Source: Spirochaetales bacterium
Lineage (GTDB): Bacteria > Spirochaetota > Spirochaetia > SZUA-6 > RPPD01
Length of the DNA stretch: 64,000 nt
NCBI GenBank assembly: GCA_016929065.1
Contig: JAFGJO010000040.1
Location: forward strand, 1-64,000
Direction: 5' to 3'
The notes under the pieces were generated by a model. That model ran no database searches and was not told the DNA's origin. It was given only the letters and a program-made list of their open reading frames with translations. The translations under genes and the position numbers were made by a program. Shown here one piece after another: positions 1-8,740 of the stretch. Position 1 is the stretch's first letter. Each line of letters starts with the position of its first letter.

Positions 1-160
1 ATATAGTACTCACCTTCTTGTAACATTGAAGGCATAGGAAATACAAGCTTTTTTATTTTATTTGCGTTCTAAACCGGACAGCAGTGTGCTATTTTATTGA
101 ATAGAAAAAACGGTTCACAAAGAATACAAGATGGTTTTTAACAAAAAAAAGGAGAAAAAT

Positions 161-613
161 GTGGAAAGAAAAACAATCTTTTTTTTCATATGCTTTGTTT
201 TTACAGGCCTGGCACTCTTTGCACAGTCAAACGTGTTGATTGACCAGCTTCTGGAAGAACAGCAGGCAACCTTCGGCAAATCAATATACATGGTTCTCTC
301 AGCTGCTGAACTTGTCCCGGCAAATGCAGCGGTGGATACTGCGATGAAAAAGCTTGCGGACAGCAACTGGAATATTACAAAGGCAGCCGATGCTCCCATC
401 ACCCTGGGAGAAGTGGCCTATATCCTCATGAAGGCATTCGACATGCAGGGCGGCGTGATGTACTCCCTGTTTCCCGGCCCGCGCTATGCCTGCCGCGAGT
501 TTGAATACCGCGACTTTATCCGTAAAAGTCCGTATCCGGACAGGACACTAACCGGCGCCGAGGTGATGCAGATCATCGCAAAAGTTTTGAGTGCACAGGA
601 GGCAGCAAAATGA
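161..613 (+). CDS. small secreted protein, first gene of a FecR/beta-barrel operon
   Basis: This encodes an exported protein of about 150 residues that I do not recognise. I chose the GTG at 161 because GGAG lies six bases upstream; an in-frame ATG at 131 has no such site and would put charged residues ahead of the signal peptide. The N-terminus (ERK, a phenylalanine-rich hydrophobic stretch, then LALFAQS) is a typical cleavable Sec signal. The mature part is mixed alpha/beta with no cysteine pairs and no membrane segment. It overlaps the next gene by ATGA, which implies translational coupling with the beta-barrel protein and suggests a periplasmic or envelope role. Function unknown; the start is fairly secure, the reading frame very secure. 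Confidence 0.75.
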   Translation: MERKTIFFFICFVFTGLALFAQSNVLIDQLLEEQQATFGKSIYMVLSAAELVPANAAVDTAMKKLADSNWNITKAADAPITLGEVAYILMKAFDMQGGVMYSLFPGPRYACREFEYRDFIRKSPYPDRTLTGAEVMQIIAKVLSAQEAAK

Positions 614-1965
614 AAAAAGTGCTCATACTCCTCCTGCTTGTTTTGTCCCTGCCTGCCTGGGCGGCTGATTTTGGCGCAATCATCGACAACACCACTACTA
701 TCGAAGCAACCGATCCCAACAACTTCTGGTTTCAGAAAGACAAGGTATCGCTATGGCTTTCATTAGATATTGGAGAATATTCTTTTTTCAACATAATGGG
801 AAACTACACGTTTGTTCTGCAAGAACCGTATCATACCTATGGGCTTGACGTCTTTGAGCTGACCATGGACTTTCCGGTAATCGGAGACTCCTCCTATCTC
901 TTCGGGTTCACCCTGGGCAGGTTCAATGCCTCGGAATTTACCGGTTATGTGTTTTCACACAACCTGGACGGAGCCCAGCTTGTTTTCAAAAACGCGTTTA
1001 TGAACTCATACCTCACGGCCGGATTTACCGGATTTTTATTCAAGGCGGATTCCTCAGTTCAGATGTCGATCGAAGACCGCAACTACACCACGCAGTATGT
1101 AGAGTTCGCACCGCCCCGCCTTGTCGGCATGCTCGAATTCAATTTTCCGGAACTCTTTGCATATCAGTCCCTTGATGTATCCTTTGTGGGTCAGCTCGAC
1201 ATGCACAGCGACACCACCACAGCCCAGGAGGGAGACCTGTTGATTGCAGTCGATGACGGCGGAAAGATCGACTCGGTCTACGGCAGCATTGGAATAGGCG
1301 GACCGCTGTTTCCGAACTTTTACTGGGATGTGTTTTTTACCTTCGAGACCGGCCGCACGGTTTCAACAGTTCTGGACCCTGACAACAACCCACTTACTGA
1401 CGACGATTATTACACATACGTTCCCATTTATGCGTTTATGGCGGGACTTAAGTTCAATATTTTCTTCCCGGAATTACTGAAAAGCGAACTTGCGTTTTCG
1501 GTGATCGGAACCAGCGGAGATGCGGATTATGAATCGTATATTGAAGGCAATTACGATGACTTTTCACTGCAGTTCACCCCGATCTCACGGCCGACAATCG
1601 GACTGGTTTTCCCCCAGCAGGTGAGCAATATCCTGATCGCACAACTTGATTATTCAATAAAGCCGTTCGCGGACATGACCGGGACCGCATGGGAAAACAT
1701 GCAAATGATCCTTAGTGCAATCGGATACTTTCGGACATCGATCAGCGATGTATCAAACTCAGAAGGCCTGAACAACGGGTCACAGGATTATTATCTTGGA
1801 ACCGAGGTGGATTTTACAACCAATTTTCGGCCGTTTTCCGACCTGGGACTATCGCTCGCGATGGGTGTGTTTTTTCCGAACAACTACACCGACGTGAGCG
1901 CGTTTACTCCCGACAGCAAGGGCATAGAATTTGTTGCCCGCTTTACCTTTTCCTTTGAATTGTAA
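610..1965 (+). CDS. outer-membrane beta-barrel protein
   Basis: A 451-residue exported protein. Residues 1-19 are a classic Sec signal (MKK, leucine-rich core, AWAA cleavage region). The remainder alternates short amphipathic strands rich in Phe, Tyr and Gly with Asp/Asn/Gly turns and ends in ARFTFSFEL, the alternating-hydrophobic last strand expected of a barrel inserted by BamA. No catalytic motif is visible. The start codon overlaps the stop of the upstream small secreted gene, and the FecR-domain gene follows 15 bases downstream, so all are probably one transcript. It may be a porin or a structural barrel; substrate unknown. Barrel assignment rests on composition and the terminal strand only. 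Confidence 0.75.
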   Translation: MKKVLILLLLVLSLPAWAADFGAIIDNTTTIEATDPNNFWFQKDKVSLWLSLDIGEYSFFNIMGNYTFVLQEPYHTYGLDVFELTMDFPVIGDSSYLFGFTLGRFNASEFTGYVFSHNLDGAQLVFKNAFMNSYLTAGFTGFLFKADSSVQMSIEDRNYTTQYVEFAPPRLVGMLEFNFPELFAYQSLDVSFVGQLDMHSDTTTAQEGDLLIAVDDGGKIDSVYGSIGIGGPLFPNFYWDVFFTFETGRTVSTVLDPDNNPLTDDDYYTYVPIYAFMAGLKFNIFFPELLKSELAFSVIGTSGDADYESYIEGNYDDFSLQFTPISRPTIGLVFPQQVSNILIAQLDYSIKPFADMTGTAWENMQMILSAIGYFRTSISDVSNSEGLNNGSQDYYLGTEVDFTTNFRPFSDLGLSLAMGVFFPNNYTDVSAFTPDSKGIEFVARFTFSFEL

Positions 1966-1980
1966 AAAAAGGAGTTTTTT

Positions 1981-2679
1981 ATGATAAAATTACCACGTAA
2001 TTTGAAGATTGTCTTTTTATTGATGCTATTTCTTATATCCGCGGGAGCTGTTTTCGCACAGCAGGCGGTCATCACCGAGCTTACCGGCAAGGTGGAAGTC
2101 AAAGCACCAAGGGGCAACTGGCTTGCCGCCCGGGTGAATATGACCCTGGCTTCGGGAACCGAAATTTCCACCGGTTTCAAAGCGCAGGCGGTTATCAAAC
2201 TTGACCGGGCAACGCTCTATGTCAAACAGCTGACCCGGCTTTCCATAGAGGAAATTGCCCGCCAGCAGACACAAATAAAAACCGGGCTAAATATCAAGGC
2301 GGGTACAATCGAGGCAAAAGTTGACAAAGACCCGGAAAAGAAATATTCCCACGACTTTAAAGTCCGCAGTCCGGTGGCAACCGCAGCGGTTCGCGGAACA
2401 TATATAATATTCGACGGCAATGAACTGGGTGTTACCGAGGGCGCTGCCACCTTGTTCAATATTCTGGGCCAGCCCACCACCGTATTTGCCGGCACCTCTG
2501 CCCTGACCAAAAACGGCACCGACCTTATTCCCGACAAACAGCTGAGGGGGTTGCGCTACAGAATAAAAACGCGATTAACCAGATTTCTCGGACGCACCAC
2601 ACTAGGAAGCAGGGTTTCGTCCTTCCTGAATGATGCCTCGATTGTGGTCTTTTATCTTGATTGGGGCGCAGTCGATTAA
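1981..2679 (+). CDS. FecR-domain periplasmic protein
   Basis: A 232-residue protein with a Sec signal peptide (residues 1-27, ending VFAQQ) followed by a FecR-type domain. The hallmarks are visible: an early strand region (AVITELTGKVEV), a glycine-containing turn, and the core KVRSPVATAAVRGT followed by VTEGAATLFN, around residues 125-160. FecR domains of this secreted type are usually envelope or anchoring modules and are not bound to a sigma factor; no ECF sigma gene lies nearby. An AAGGAG-type ribosome site sits just before ATG 1981. It lies between a barrel and a lipoprotein, consistent with a surface-exposed envelope complex. The exact partner is unknown. Confidence 0.85.
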   Translation: MIKLPRNLKIVFLLMLFLISAGAVFAQQAVITELTGKVEVKAPRGNWLAARVNMTLASGTEISTGFKAQAVIKLDRATLYVKQLTRLSIEEIARQQTQIKTGLNIKAGTIEAKVDKDPEKKYSHDFKVRSPVATAAVRGTYIIFDGNELGVTEGAATLFNILGQPTTVFAGTSALTKNGTDLIPDKQLRGLRYRIKTRLTRFLGRTTLGSRVSSFLNDASIVVFYLDWGAVD

Positions 2680-2708
2680 GCGGTTTATGCGTTCCGAAGG
2701 AGCTTGTT

Positions 2709-4037
2709 ATGAAAAAAACTTTACTCTATGTAATGATATTTTCTTTTTTTCTCATGGTGACATTTGTCGGTTGCGATTATCTGTCAAACAGTGACGGCTT
2801 GAGTAATGTCAGAATCGACCTTGACGGTTCATCACGTGCAATCGGCACTCCGGACTTTACGTTCACTTCGTACACTGTTACGGTGACCGGCCCGGATATC
2901 GAGAAAATTCAAAAAACCGTTGCTGCCGGCGCGCGGTATGTCAACCTCTACATCCCCGCCGGAAGGGACCGGGTTATCAGGCTGGATGCGAATTTATTCA
3001 AGGATCCTGATTATCCGCCTTATGACCGGGATCACGTGCTCTCCTTTGCCGGGGAAAACAAGGTAGACCTGTTTCCCGGCACTGTGATGAAACTAAAGTT
3101 CAGAATGGAAGCAGGCGAGTGCAAGCTCTTGGTGCAAAGCCCGATGGATGACGGTCGGTTTATGCAGATCAGCAATATGGCCCCTGCCTACAACGAGTAC
3201 ACAACCACATATACGAGCGTGTATGACTATGACATGGATGCGAGCGGCCGGCTGTTTTTTGCAAACGGCGGAACCAACATTAATTACCGCAATGATATAA
3301 GCAGCAGCGGCGGGGAGTTTTCAGCAGGAGTCGCATCAGCCGTTATTGCCGTCGATACAATAAATGAACGCATCTATACATTCGGGGTTTCAACCGAGCA
3401 CCGGTTTTTCTTTGTCGTATACGATCCCGATGCCGGGACGTTTTCAGCCCCCAGTTCCTATATTGCACCGGCTAACATGCAATATACAATGCGCGCTATA
3501 GACTACAGTGAAGGCTATATCTATGCAGTCGGCCTCAACGATATAAAGGGACAATTCTCGCTTTATCGCTATCAGCCGGGATCATTAACAGCCATTGAGA
3601 TAAAAAACACCCATATGAATAACCCGTGGGATATTCTGGTGAAAGGCGGCTATATCTACATAACCAATTTCCCGAAAGACTATAATAATGATGCCAATCC
3701 TGATTTATCGGCAAACCCTGCCTGTATTGAAGTGTTTGAAAGAGATACGCTCGCCTATATCGGCGCGTATGGGACAAGACTTCCGTATGTCGTTCCCTCC
3801 GAGGAACAACCGGTGGTGCCGAGAAACAACCAAGCCGGCCGCTTTTATGGTCCGCATCACTTTATTGCCACCTCAAACCAGAAGATTTATGTTATCGATG
3901 ACGGAGCGGGAACCGATCATGGGCAAAACAGAATCATCGCATTTGACAGTGTGTTTGACTGGAGCGGATGGGAGATTTTGCGGACCGAGGATATTGACCC
4001 CGGAAAGAGCCCTTTGAATGAGTATTTTTATAATTAA
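2709..4037 (+). CDS. lipoprotein, paralogue 1 of a four-member CDFLS-type family
   Basis: A 442-residue lipoprotein; ATG 2709 is preceded by GAAGGAG, whereas the longer open frame from 2661 overlaps the FecR gene and lacks a signal. The lipobox FVGC puts the lipidated cysteine near residue 22. The first ~110 mature residues form a module shared with the genes at 4266, 5702 and 8741 (SRAIG, a TVTGP segment, AGARYVNLYIPAG, and a KLKFRMEAG strand). The C-terminal two thirds look like a beta-propeller of YxY/IxxF strands ending in GPHHFIATSNQKIYVIDDG. This is the most divergent of the four copies. No enzyme motif is seen. A strong terminator follows, so it closes the operon begun at 161. Confidence 0.8.
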   Translation: MKKTLLYVMIFSFFLMVTFVGCDYLSNSDGLSNVRIDLDGSSRAIGTPDFTFTSYTVTVTGPDIEKIQKTVAAGARYVNLYIPAGRDRVIRLDANLFKDPDYPPYDRDHVLSFAGENKVDLFPGTVMKLKFRMEAGECKLLVQSPMDDGRFMQISNMAPAYNEYTTTYTSVYDYDMDASGRLFFANGGTNINYRNDISSSGGEFSAGVASAVIAVDTINERIYTFGVSTEHRFFFVVYDPDAGTFSAPSSYIAPANMQYTMRAIDYSEGYIYAVGLNDIKGQFSLYRYQPGSLTAIEIKNTHMNNPWDILVKGGYIYITNFPKDYNNDANPDLSANPACIEVFERDTLAYIGAYGTRLPYVVPSEEQPVVPRNNQAGRFYGPHHFIATSNQKIYVIDDGAGTDHGQNRIIAFDSVFDWSGWEILRTEDIDPGKSPLNEYFYN

Positions 4038-4074
4038 GTCAACAGAATAAGTAACAGGGAACAAGAACAAATAT

Positions 4075-4111
4075 GGGGCTGGCTGATGAGATATCAAACA
4101 GCCCCTTTTTT
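4075..4111 (+). terminator. rho-independent terminator after the first envelope operon
   Basis: GGGGCTG and CAGCCCC arms (4075-4081 and 4099-4105) enclose a 17-base loop and are followed by six T. This separates the operon 161-4037 from the paralogous lipoprotein gene at 4266. Confidence 0.85.
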
Positions 4112-4265
4112 ATTGAATAAAACACCTTTTCCAGGCGGTTTGTTTTCTCATATGGTGTATTGAATTAACACAAATCATTTCACATACATAGATTTTACAG
4201 GAAATAAGTGATACAATATCTACTATAGATAATAATATTTCATTCCCCATATAAGGAGAAGTGAT

Positions 4266-5642
4266 ATGATAAAAAGAATTTCTTTTATAACAGTAATGAT
4301 AATCTTGTTCTTCTTCACATCCTGCGATTTCCTTTCAAACGGCGGAGACATGGCACAGGTATCCATCCCCCTGCTCTCCTCTGAGGGTGCACGCGCAATC
4401 GGCGGTGTACCGGATACCATTACCGTAACCGGGTATACGGTTCGGGTTTTCGGACCGGGAATGGAGCCAATCGAAAAAAAGATCGCCGCGGGGGCGCGGA
4501 GCGTCAACATGTATGTTCCCGGCGGCCAGGAGCGTCACTTTACTCTTGAAGTGCACTTTATCCCGTTACGCGGCTTTGCGCATCCTCACCTGCAGTCATT
4601 TATCGGCCGGGCCACCGCAGACCTGCGGCCGGGGTATTACACAAAACTGAAGTTCACCCTGCACGCGGGCGCAAGCCAGCTCTTTGTTGTGGACAACAAC
4701 AACTCGACGGGGACTGTGTGGTATGCTGATTCAATTGAATGGCTTTCCCCAGGGTCAACGACGAACCATTACTCGCCCTCCGATGTGGATATCTCGAATA
4801 CCGGGGTTGTTTTTGTTTCAAACGACAACGGCGATACTATAGGTTTCGGCGACCGAATAACCTCTAATCCGAACCAATATTCTGCAGGGACTCCCATCAG
4901 AACAATTGCGATTGACCGTGAACGGCATTATCTTTACTATGCTACCATAACCAATATGCTTTTTCAGGTACAATTGGACCCCGAAACAGGAATCCCGGTC
5001 AACCCGGATACAGGCGGCCTGTATCCGGCACAGCCTTTGGAAACGGCCAATCTACCTGCGGGAAGAACGGTCACGCTCCAGGGCGTGGCGGTGGATCCAT
5101 GGACCGGTTATCTGTATCTCACCGCGCTGATAAATCCGGGCACCGGTAATCTATGGGCAGTGATCAAGTACGATCCCTTTATCCCGGGGCCGCAGCAGCC
5201 GGGCGCGATGCTTTCTGCTGTCACGGAATCATCCTGCCCGCAGATAAGTTCCCTCACGGATGTCATCGTAAAGGATGCCGGGGTGTTTGTTTTGAATATG
5301 GGAGGCATTGACAGTGCCCCGGTGCCGAGTATTCTTAAATTCAGCCGGAATCTGCATTATCTGGGAGGCTACGGATCACTCTCCCGCGACGCAACCGGGA
5401 CGCTGTTCGAGGCATCCACTGATCCGGGCGATTTTTATGTCCCGCAGCGATTTTTCGCGATCGAAAACCAGGGGTTGTATATCATTGATGATTCAAACAT
5501 TTCGGCTGCACCGAACGGCGGGACAGTGGACAAAATTATTCATATAAATGAAGCACTCTCTTCATCGAGCTGGGACACCTACCCGCATGAACAGACCGAT
5601 GAGTTTGGCCAAACACTGGAGAGCTTCAATTTTTTCCTGTAA
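4266..5642 (+). CDS. lipoprotein, paralogue 2 of the CDFLS family
   Basis: A 458-residue lipoprotein with AAGGAG ten bases before the ATG and a lipobox FFTSC at about residue 20. The mature start CDFLSNGGDMAQVSIPL is nearly identical to the gene at 5702. The shared N-terminal module includes RAIGG, TVTGYTVRVFGPGMEP, GARSVNMYVPGG and HFTLEVHF. The C-terminal part reads as propeller-like strands, with VAVDPWTGYLYL, LTDVIVKDAGVFVLN and NQGLYIIDD motifs kept among paralogues. The WTG/LYL pattern resembles NHL/SMP-30-like repeats, but no full repeat family can be assigned. It lies 59 bases upstream of its closest paralogue, consistent with tandem duplication. Function unknown; a surface binding protein is an inference. 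Confidence 0.8.
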   Translation: MIKRISFITVMIILFFFTSCDFLSNGGDMAQVSIPLLSSEGARAIGGVPDTITVTGYTVRVFGPGMEPIEKKIAAGARSVNMYVPGGQERHFTLEVHFIPLRGFAHPHLQSFIGRATADLRPGYYTKLKFTLHAGASQLFVVDNNNSTGTVWYADSIEWLSPGSTTNHYSPSDVDISNTGVVFVSNDNGDTIGFGDRITSNPNQYSAGTPIRTIAIDRERHYLYYATITNMLFQVQLDPETGIPVNPDTGGLYPAQPLETANLPAGRTVTLQGVAVDPWTGYLYLTALINPGTGNLWAVIKYDPFIPGPQQPGAMLSAVTESSCPQISSLTDVIVKDAGVFVLNMGGIDSAPVPSILKFSRNLHYLGGYGSLSRDATGTLFEASTDPGDFYVPQRFFAIENQGLYIIDDSNISAAPNGGTVDKIIHINEALSSSSWDTYPHEQTDEFGQTLESFNFFL

Positions 5643-5701
5643 AAACAGGCCAGACAAAAACGGGTGAAATATTATTTGAACATGATCACGGGAGAGCTGT
5701 C

Positions 5702-7150
5702 ATGAGAAAGACAATTTTTTATTTTTTCGGTTTAGTACTAATTCTGACATTGACTTCCTGCGATTTTCTGTCAAACGCAGGCGACATGTCGCAGGTTTCG
5801 ATTGCCCTTCCCGGCGCTGACGGCTCCCGTGCAATCGGCGGCTTTCCTGCTGATATCACCATCACCGGGTATACCGTGACGGTATTCGGGCCGGGCATGC
5901 AGCCGGTGAGAAAACAGATCAGCCCGGGTGCGCGGTATGTCAACCTCTATGTACCGGCCGGAGAGAACCGGCATTTCACCCTTGAAGCATACTTCACCCC
6001 CAATAATCCGGATACCTATGCGCACCCGCACCTGCGCTCATTTAAGGGAAGAGCGAGCACCGATCTTCTGCCAGGCAGAATCGTCGCATTGCGTTTTAAA
6101 ATGTCGGCCGGCGCAACACAATTGCTGGTACCGGATTATAGTTGTTTTGATCCGTTTCTTTCTTCTGCAGTAATTCATTATGCTGACACACTCGAAGATT
6201 TTTCTCTTAATCAAGTGAGCAATCTGGCTGCCTTTGATATATTCAACCCCACAGACCTTGCAGTTTCATCTGATGGGAGAATTTTTGCAGCCAGTGATGG
6301 AGATACCGCATTGTACTGGGCAGATAATGTCGCCGGATTAAATTCATCAGCATTTTCAACCACCATTTCCGTACCAAGAGCAATGGCAATCGACCATGAT
6401 GCAAATGCAGATATGAATGGCGATACAGAACTTGAAACAGAAATCTTATATGTCATCTGCAATGTAAGTGATACCGATAGCGTACTGTATGCATTTGATC
6501 TGGCCCATATCGAAGATGTCGGGTATATTCCGGTTCAGTTCGTCAATGTTCCTGATCTGACTAATATTTCCATAACCGGGATGGATGTAGACCCATGGAC
6601 CCATCATCTCTTCATGGTGGGGAGAACCACTGGAGGCAGCCCCCAGCCGGTAATTATCGAATTTGATCCAACCGTTTTTAACAGCGGAACTGGAACTGAA
6701 GGTGAACTTATTCAGGTCCTTAACGGCGACAACCTCCCTCCCGGGTTGTCAACGCTTCTGGACCCCATGGACATCATTGTCAAAGATTACGGCATTTTTG
6801 TCCTGAACCAGGTGGCACCAGAGGATCCCAATCTGCCGGTCCTGCTCCGCTTTTCCCGCAATCTTGAATTCGAAAAAGGGTATGGCAGGGTATCCTCATT
6901 TTTAGAAGTTGACGGGCAATGGTATTATACCCAGACATATGATCCATGGAAATTCTATGAGACAAAACGCTTTATAAACAATGAAAACAGGGGTTTGTAT
7001 ATTGTAGATGATGGCTGGGATAATATGGACAATATGTTTGAAAAAGTCGTGCATATTGATGTAAATATCCAGGATTTAAGTGTTTCCTGGTCGCAGTACC
7101 CCGCATCAGCAGCAGATGCGGAATATTTTGATTTTGGTTTTCCGTTTTAA
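5702..7150 (+). CDS. lipoprotein, paralogue 3 of the CDFLS family
   Basis: A 482-residue lipoprotein, the longest copy. The lipobox LTSC precedes CDFLSNAGDMSQVSIALPG. The N-terminal module (RAIGG, TITGYTVTVFGPGMQPV, GARYVNLYVPAG, HFTLEAYF, ATQLLVPD) is very close to the gene upstream, whereas the middle (roughly residues 170-330) diverges and includes an Asp-rich segment (DHDANADMNGDTE) that could bind Ca2+. The conserved late motifs DIIVKDYGIFVLN and NRGLYIVDDG remain. A bidirectional terminator follows directly, and the next gene is convergent. No function can be given beyond an envelope-anchored, probably propeller-type protein. Confidence 0.8.
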   Translation: MRKTIFYFFGLVLILTLTSCDFLSNAGDMSQVSIALPGADGSRAIGGFPADITITGYTVTVFGPGMQPVRKQISPGARYVNLYVPAGENRHFTLEAYFTPNNPDTYAHPHLRSFKGRASTDLLPGRIVALRFKMSAGATQLLVPDYSCFDPFLSSAVIHYADTLEDFSLNQVSNLAAFDIFNPTDLAVSSDGRIFAASDGDTALYWADNVAGLNSSAFSTTISVPRAMAIDHDANADMNGDTELETEILYVICNVSDTDSVLYAFDLAHIEDVGYIPVQFVNVPDLTNISITGMDVDPWTHHLFMVGRTTGGSPQPVIIEFDPTVFNSGTGTEGELIQVLNGDNLPPGLSTLLDPMDIIVKDYGIFVLNQVAPEDPNLPVLLRFSRNLEFEKGYGRVSSFLEVDGQWYYTQTYDPWKFYETKRFINNENRGLYIVDDGWDNMDNMFEKVVHIDVNIQDLSVSWSQYPASAADAEYFDFGFPF

Positions 7151-7156
7151 AACTAA

Positions 7157-7189
7157 AAGGGCGTCTCAAATCTGAGCCGCCCTTTTTTT
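7157..7189. terminator. bidirectional terminator between convergent lipoprotein genes
   Basis: GGGCG (7159-7163) pairs with CGCCC (7178-7182), and an inner CTCA/TGAG stem lengthens it. Seven T follow on the plus strand; on the minus strand the hairpin is followed by a short T-rich stretch. It sits between the stops of the genes ending at 7150 (+) and 7188 (-). Confidence 0.85.
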
Positions 7190-8534
7190 ATTCATAGATA
7201 TATACTGCGCCGGCTTCAGAAGCAGGGTCTCCCTCTCCTCCGTCTTCATAATAGGCACTGATTATTACCTTCCCATTGTTTATCGCGATACTTTTTCCAA
7301 AATAATCATACGGCTGCATATCCGAAGCATGCAGGATATTCAGTTCTTCCCATACACCAGAGTTGTTTCTTTTATAGATATATGCAGCACCAGCTCCGCT
7401 AACAGGATCACCAATACCACCATCCTCCCAATGAGCATCAACAATGGCATAATTTCCATCAATAGCCACACACATGCCAAAACGGTCATCAAATTGCATA
7501 TCAGATGCCTGAAGAATAGCCTGTTGGCTCCAATTTCCATTTGAGTCTCTTTCAAATATATACGCTGATCCTGCATCTGTTACAGGATCACTTTCACCGC
7601 CATCTTCACCATACGCCCCCACAATTGCATAGTTTCCGCTTAATGCAATAGTGTGTCCAAAACTGTCAATTGCCTGCATATCAGAAGCATGAAGCAAAGC
7701 TGTCTCTTCCCACACACCAAAACTATTCCGTTCAAAGATATAGGTAGCGCCAGCCCCGGTTTCAGGATTCCCTGGTCCACCGTCTTCCTGATATGCTCCC
7801 ACAATTGCATAGCTCCCAGTTATCGATACACTGCCTCCGAAGTGGTCACCTGCCTGCATATCCGAAGCATGGAGCTGAGCTGCCTCTTCCCAGACGCCGG
7901 AACTATTCCGTTCAAAGATGTAGGCACCACCGGCCGCGGTTGCAGGATTTCCTATCCCCCCATCCTCTTCCCATGCACCCACAATAGCATAACTCCCGCT
8001 TATTGAGACACTGTATCCGAAACCATCTCCCAATTGCATATCCGAAGCATGGAGTATAGCTGTCTCTCCCCATATACCCGAGCTGTTCCGCTCAAAGATA
8101 TAGGCAGCACCGGCACTACTTGCGGGATCTCCCTCCCCACCGTCTTCCTGATATGCGCCAACAATTCCATAGTTTCCGTTTATCGAAACAGTGTGTCCGA
8201 AATAGTCATCTGCCTGCATATCCGAAGCATGGAGTAGAGCTGCCTCTTCCCAGACGCCGGAACTGTTCCGTTCAAAGATATAGGCTGCTCCAGTCGAATT
8301 CAATGGGTCTCCCTCGCCTCCATCCTCATACCATGCTCCCACTATTGCATATTTCCCGCTTATTCCAACACTTTTCCCAAACTCGTCAATCGTCTTCATA
8401 TCCGATGCATGGAGTATGGTTTCACTATCAAAGGTATAGTTCGGTGTCCCCGGCAAGCGCAAATCCTGAATCATATCGCTGCAGGAAAAGAGAAGAAACA
8501 GAAGACACAGAAACATTTTAGCAATATTTTTCAC
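7188..8534 (-). CDS. FG-GAP repeat lipoprotein, seven-bladed propeller
   Basis: A 448-residue lipoprotein with lipobox LLFSC (Cys near residue 18) and then SDMIQDLRLPG, a leader shared with the VWA lipoprotein at 13113-14021. The rest is seven successive 60-residue repeats, each beginning L(H/Q)ASDM, continuing FG-x-S/T-V-S-I-x-G-x-Y-A-I-V-G-A and EDGG-x-G-D/N-P, and ending GAAYIFER. These are FG-GAP/integrin-type blades, and seven would close one propeller. At DNA level the repeats have an exact 180-base period with no insertions or deletions. FG-GAP propellers usually mediate extracellular or surface binding, often with Ca2+; the acidic EDGG loops fit. Its ligand is unknown. Confidence 0.9.
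   Translation of the reverse strand: MKNIAKMFLCLLFLLFSCSDMIQDLRLPGTPNYTFDSETILHASDMKTIDEFGKSVGISGKYAIVGAWYEDGGEGDPLNSTGAAYIFERNSSGVWEEAALLHASDMQADDYFGHTVSINGNYGIVGAYQEDGGEGDPASSAGAAYIFERNSSGIWGETAILHASDMQLGDGFGYSVSISGSYAIVGAWEEDGGIGNPATAAGGAYIFERNSSGVWEEAAQLHASDMQAGDHFGGSVSITGSYAIVGAYQEDGGPGNPETGAGATYIFERNSFGVWEETALLHASDMQAIDSFGHTIALSGNYAIVGAYGEDGGESDPVTDAGSAYIFERDSNGNWSQQAILQASDMQFDDRFGMCVAIDGNYAIVDAHWEDGGIGDPVSGAGAAYIYKRNNSGVWEELNILHASDMQPYDYFGKSIAINNGKVIISAYYEDGGEGDPASEAGAVYIYE
7320..8430 (-). repeat. seven tandem 180-base coding repeats (FG-GAP blades)
   Basis: The block containing the complement of the ASDM codons recurs at exactly 180-base steps (plus-strand tgcatat at about 7315, 7495, 7675, 7855, 8035, 8215 and 8395). 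Units differ by scattered substitutions only. The array lies wholly inside the lipoprotein gene 7188-8534 and encodes its propeller blades. Confidence 0.9.
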
Positions 8535-8740
8535 TTTTTTCTCCGTATATTTTTATTATCGCAGTGCGGATTCTGCGGCAAATTGTCCGCATGTGCAGAT
8601 AAATGTTTGAAAAAAGAGGAATATACAAGTATACCACATGACCACAATAATGAACAGTTAAATTTCAATTCACTCGTTTTCGGCTAAAAAAAGCAGTATT
8701 ATAATAAAAGAGATGTGAATAAAAGTACCGGAGGAACACC

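Noticed and set aside
1..160. End of an upstream gene at the left edge
   Set aside because: No open frame with coding character enters from the left; the segment is AT-rich leader DNA.
7320..8430. Evenly spaced repeats that might be taken for a CRISPR array or satellite
   Set aside because: The 180-base units are fully coding, have no spacers, and translate into FG-GAP propeller blades.
7653..8521. Several plus-strand open frames antisense to the FG-GAP gene
   Set aside because: They follow from the repeat composition; they have no signal peptide or ribosome site and read through antisense of conserved blades.
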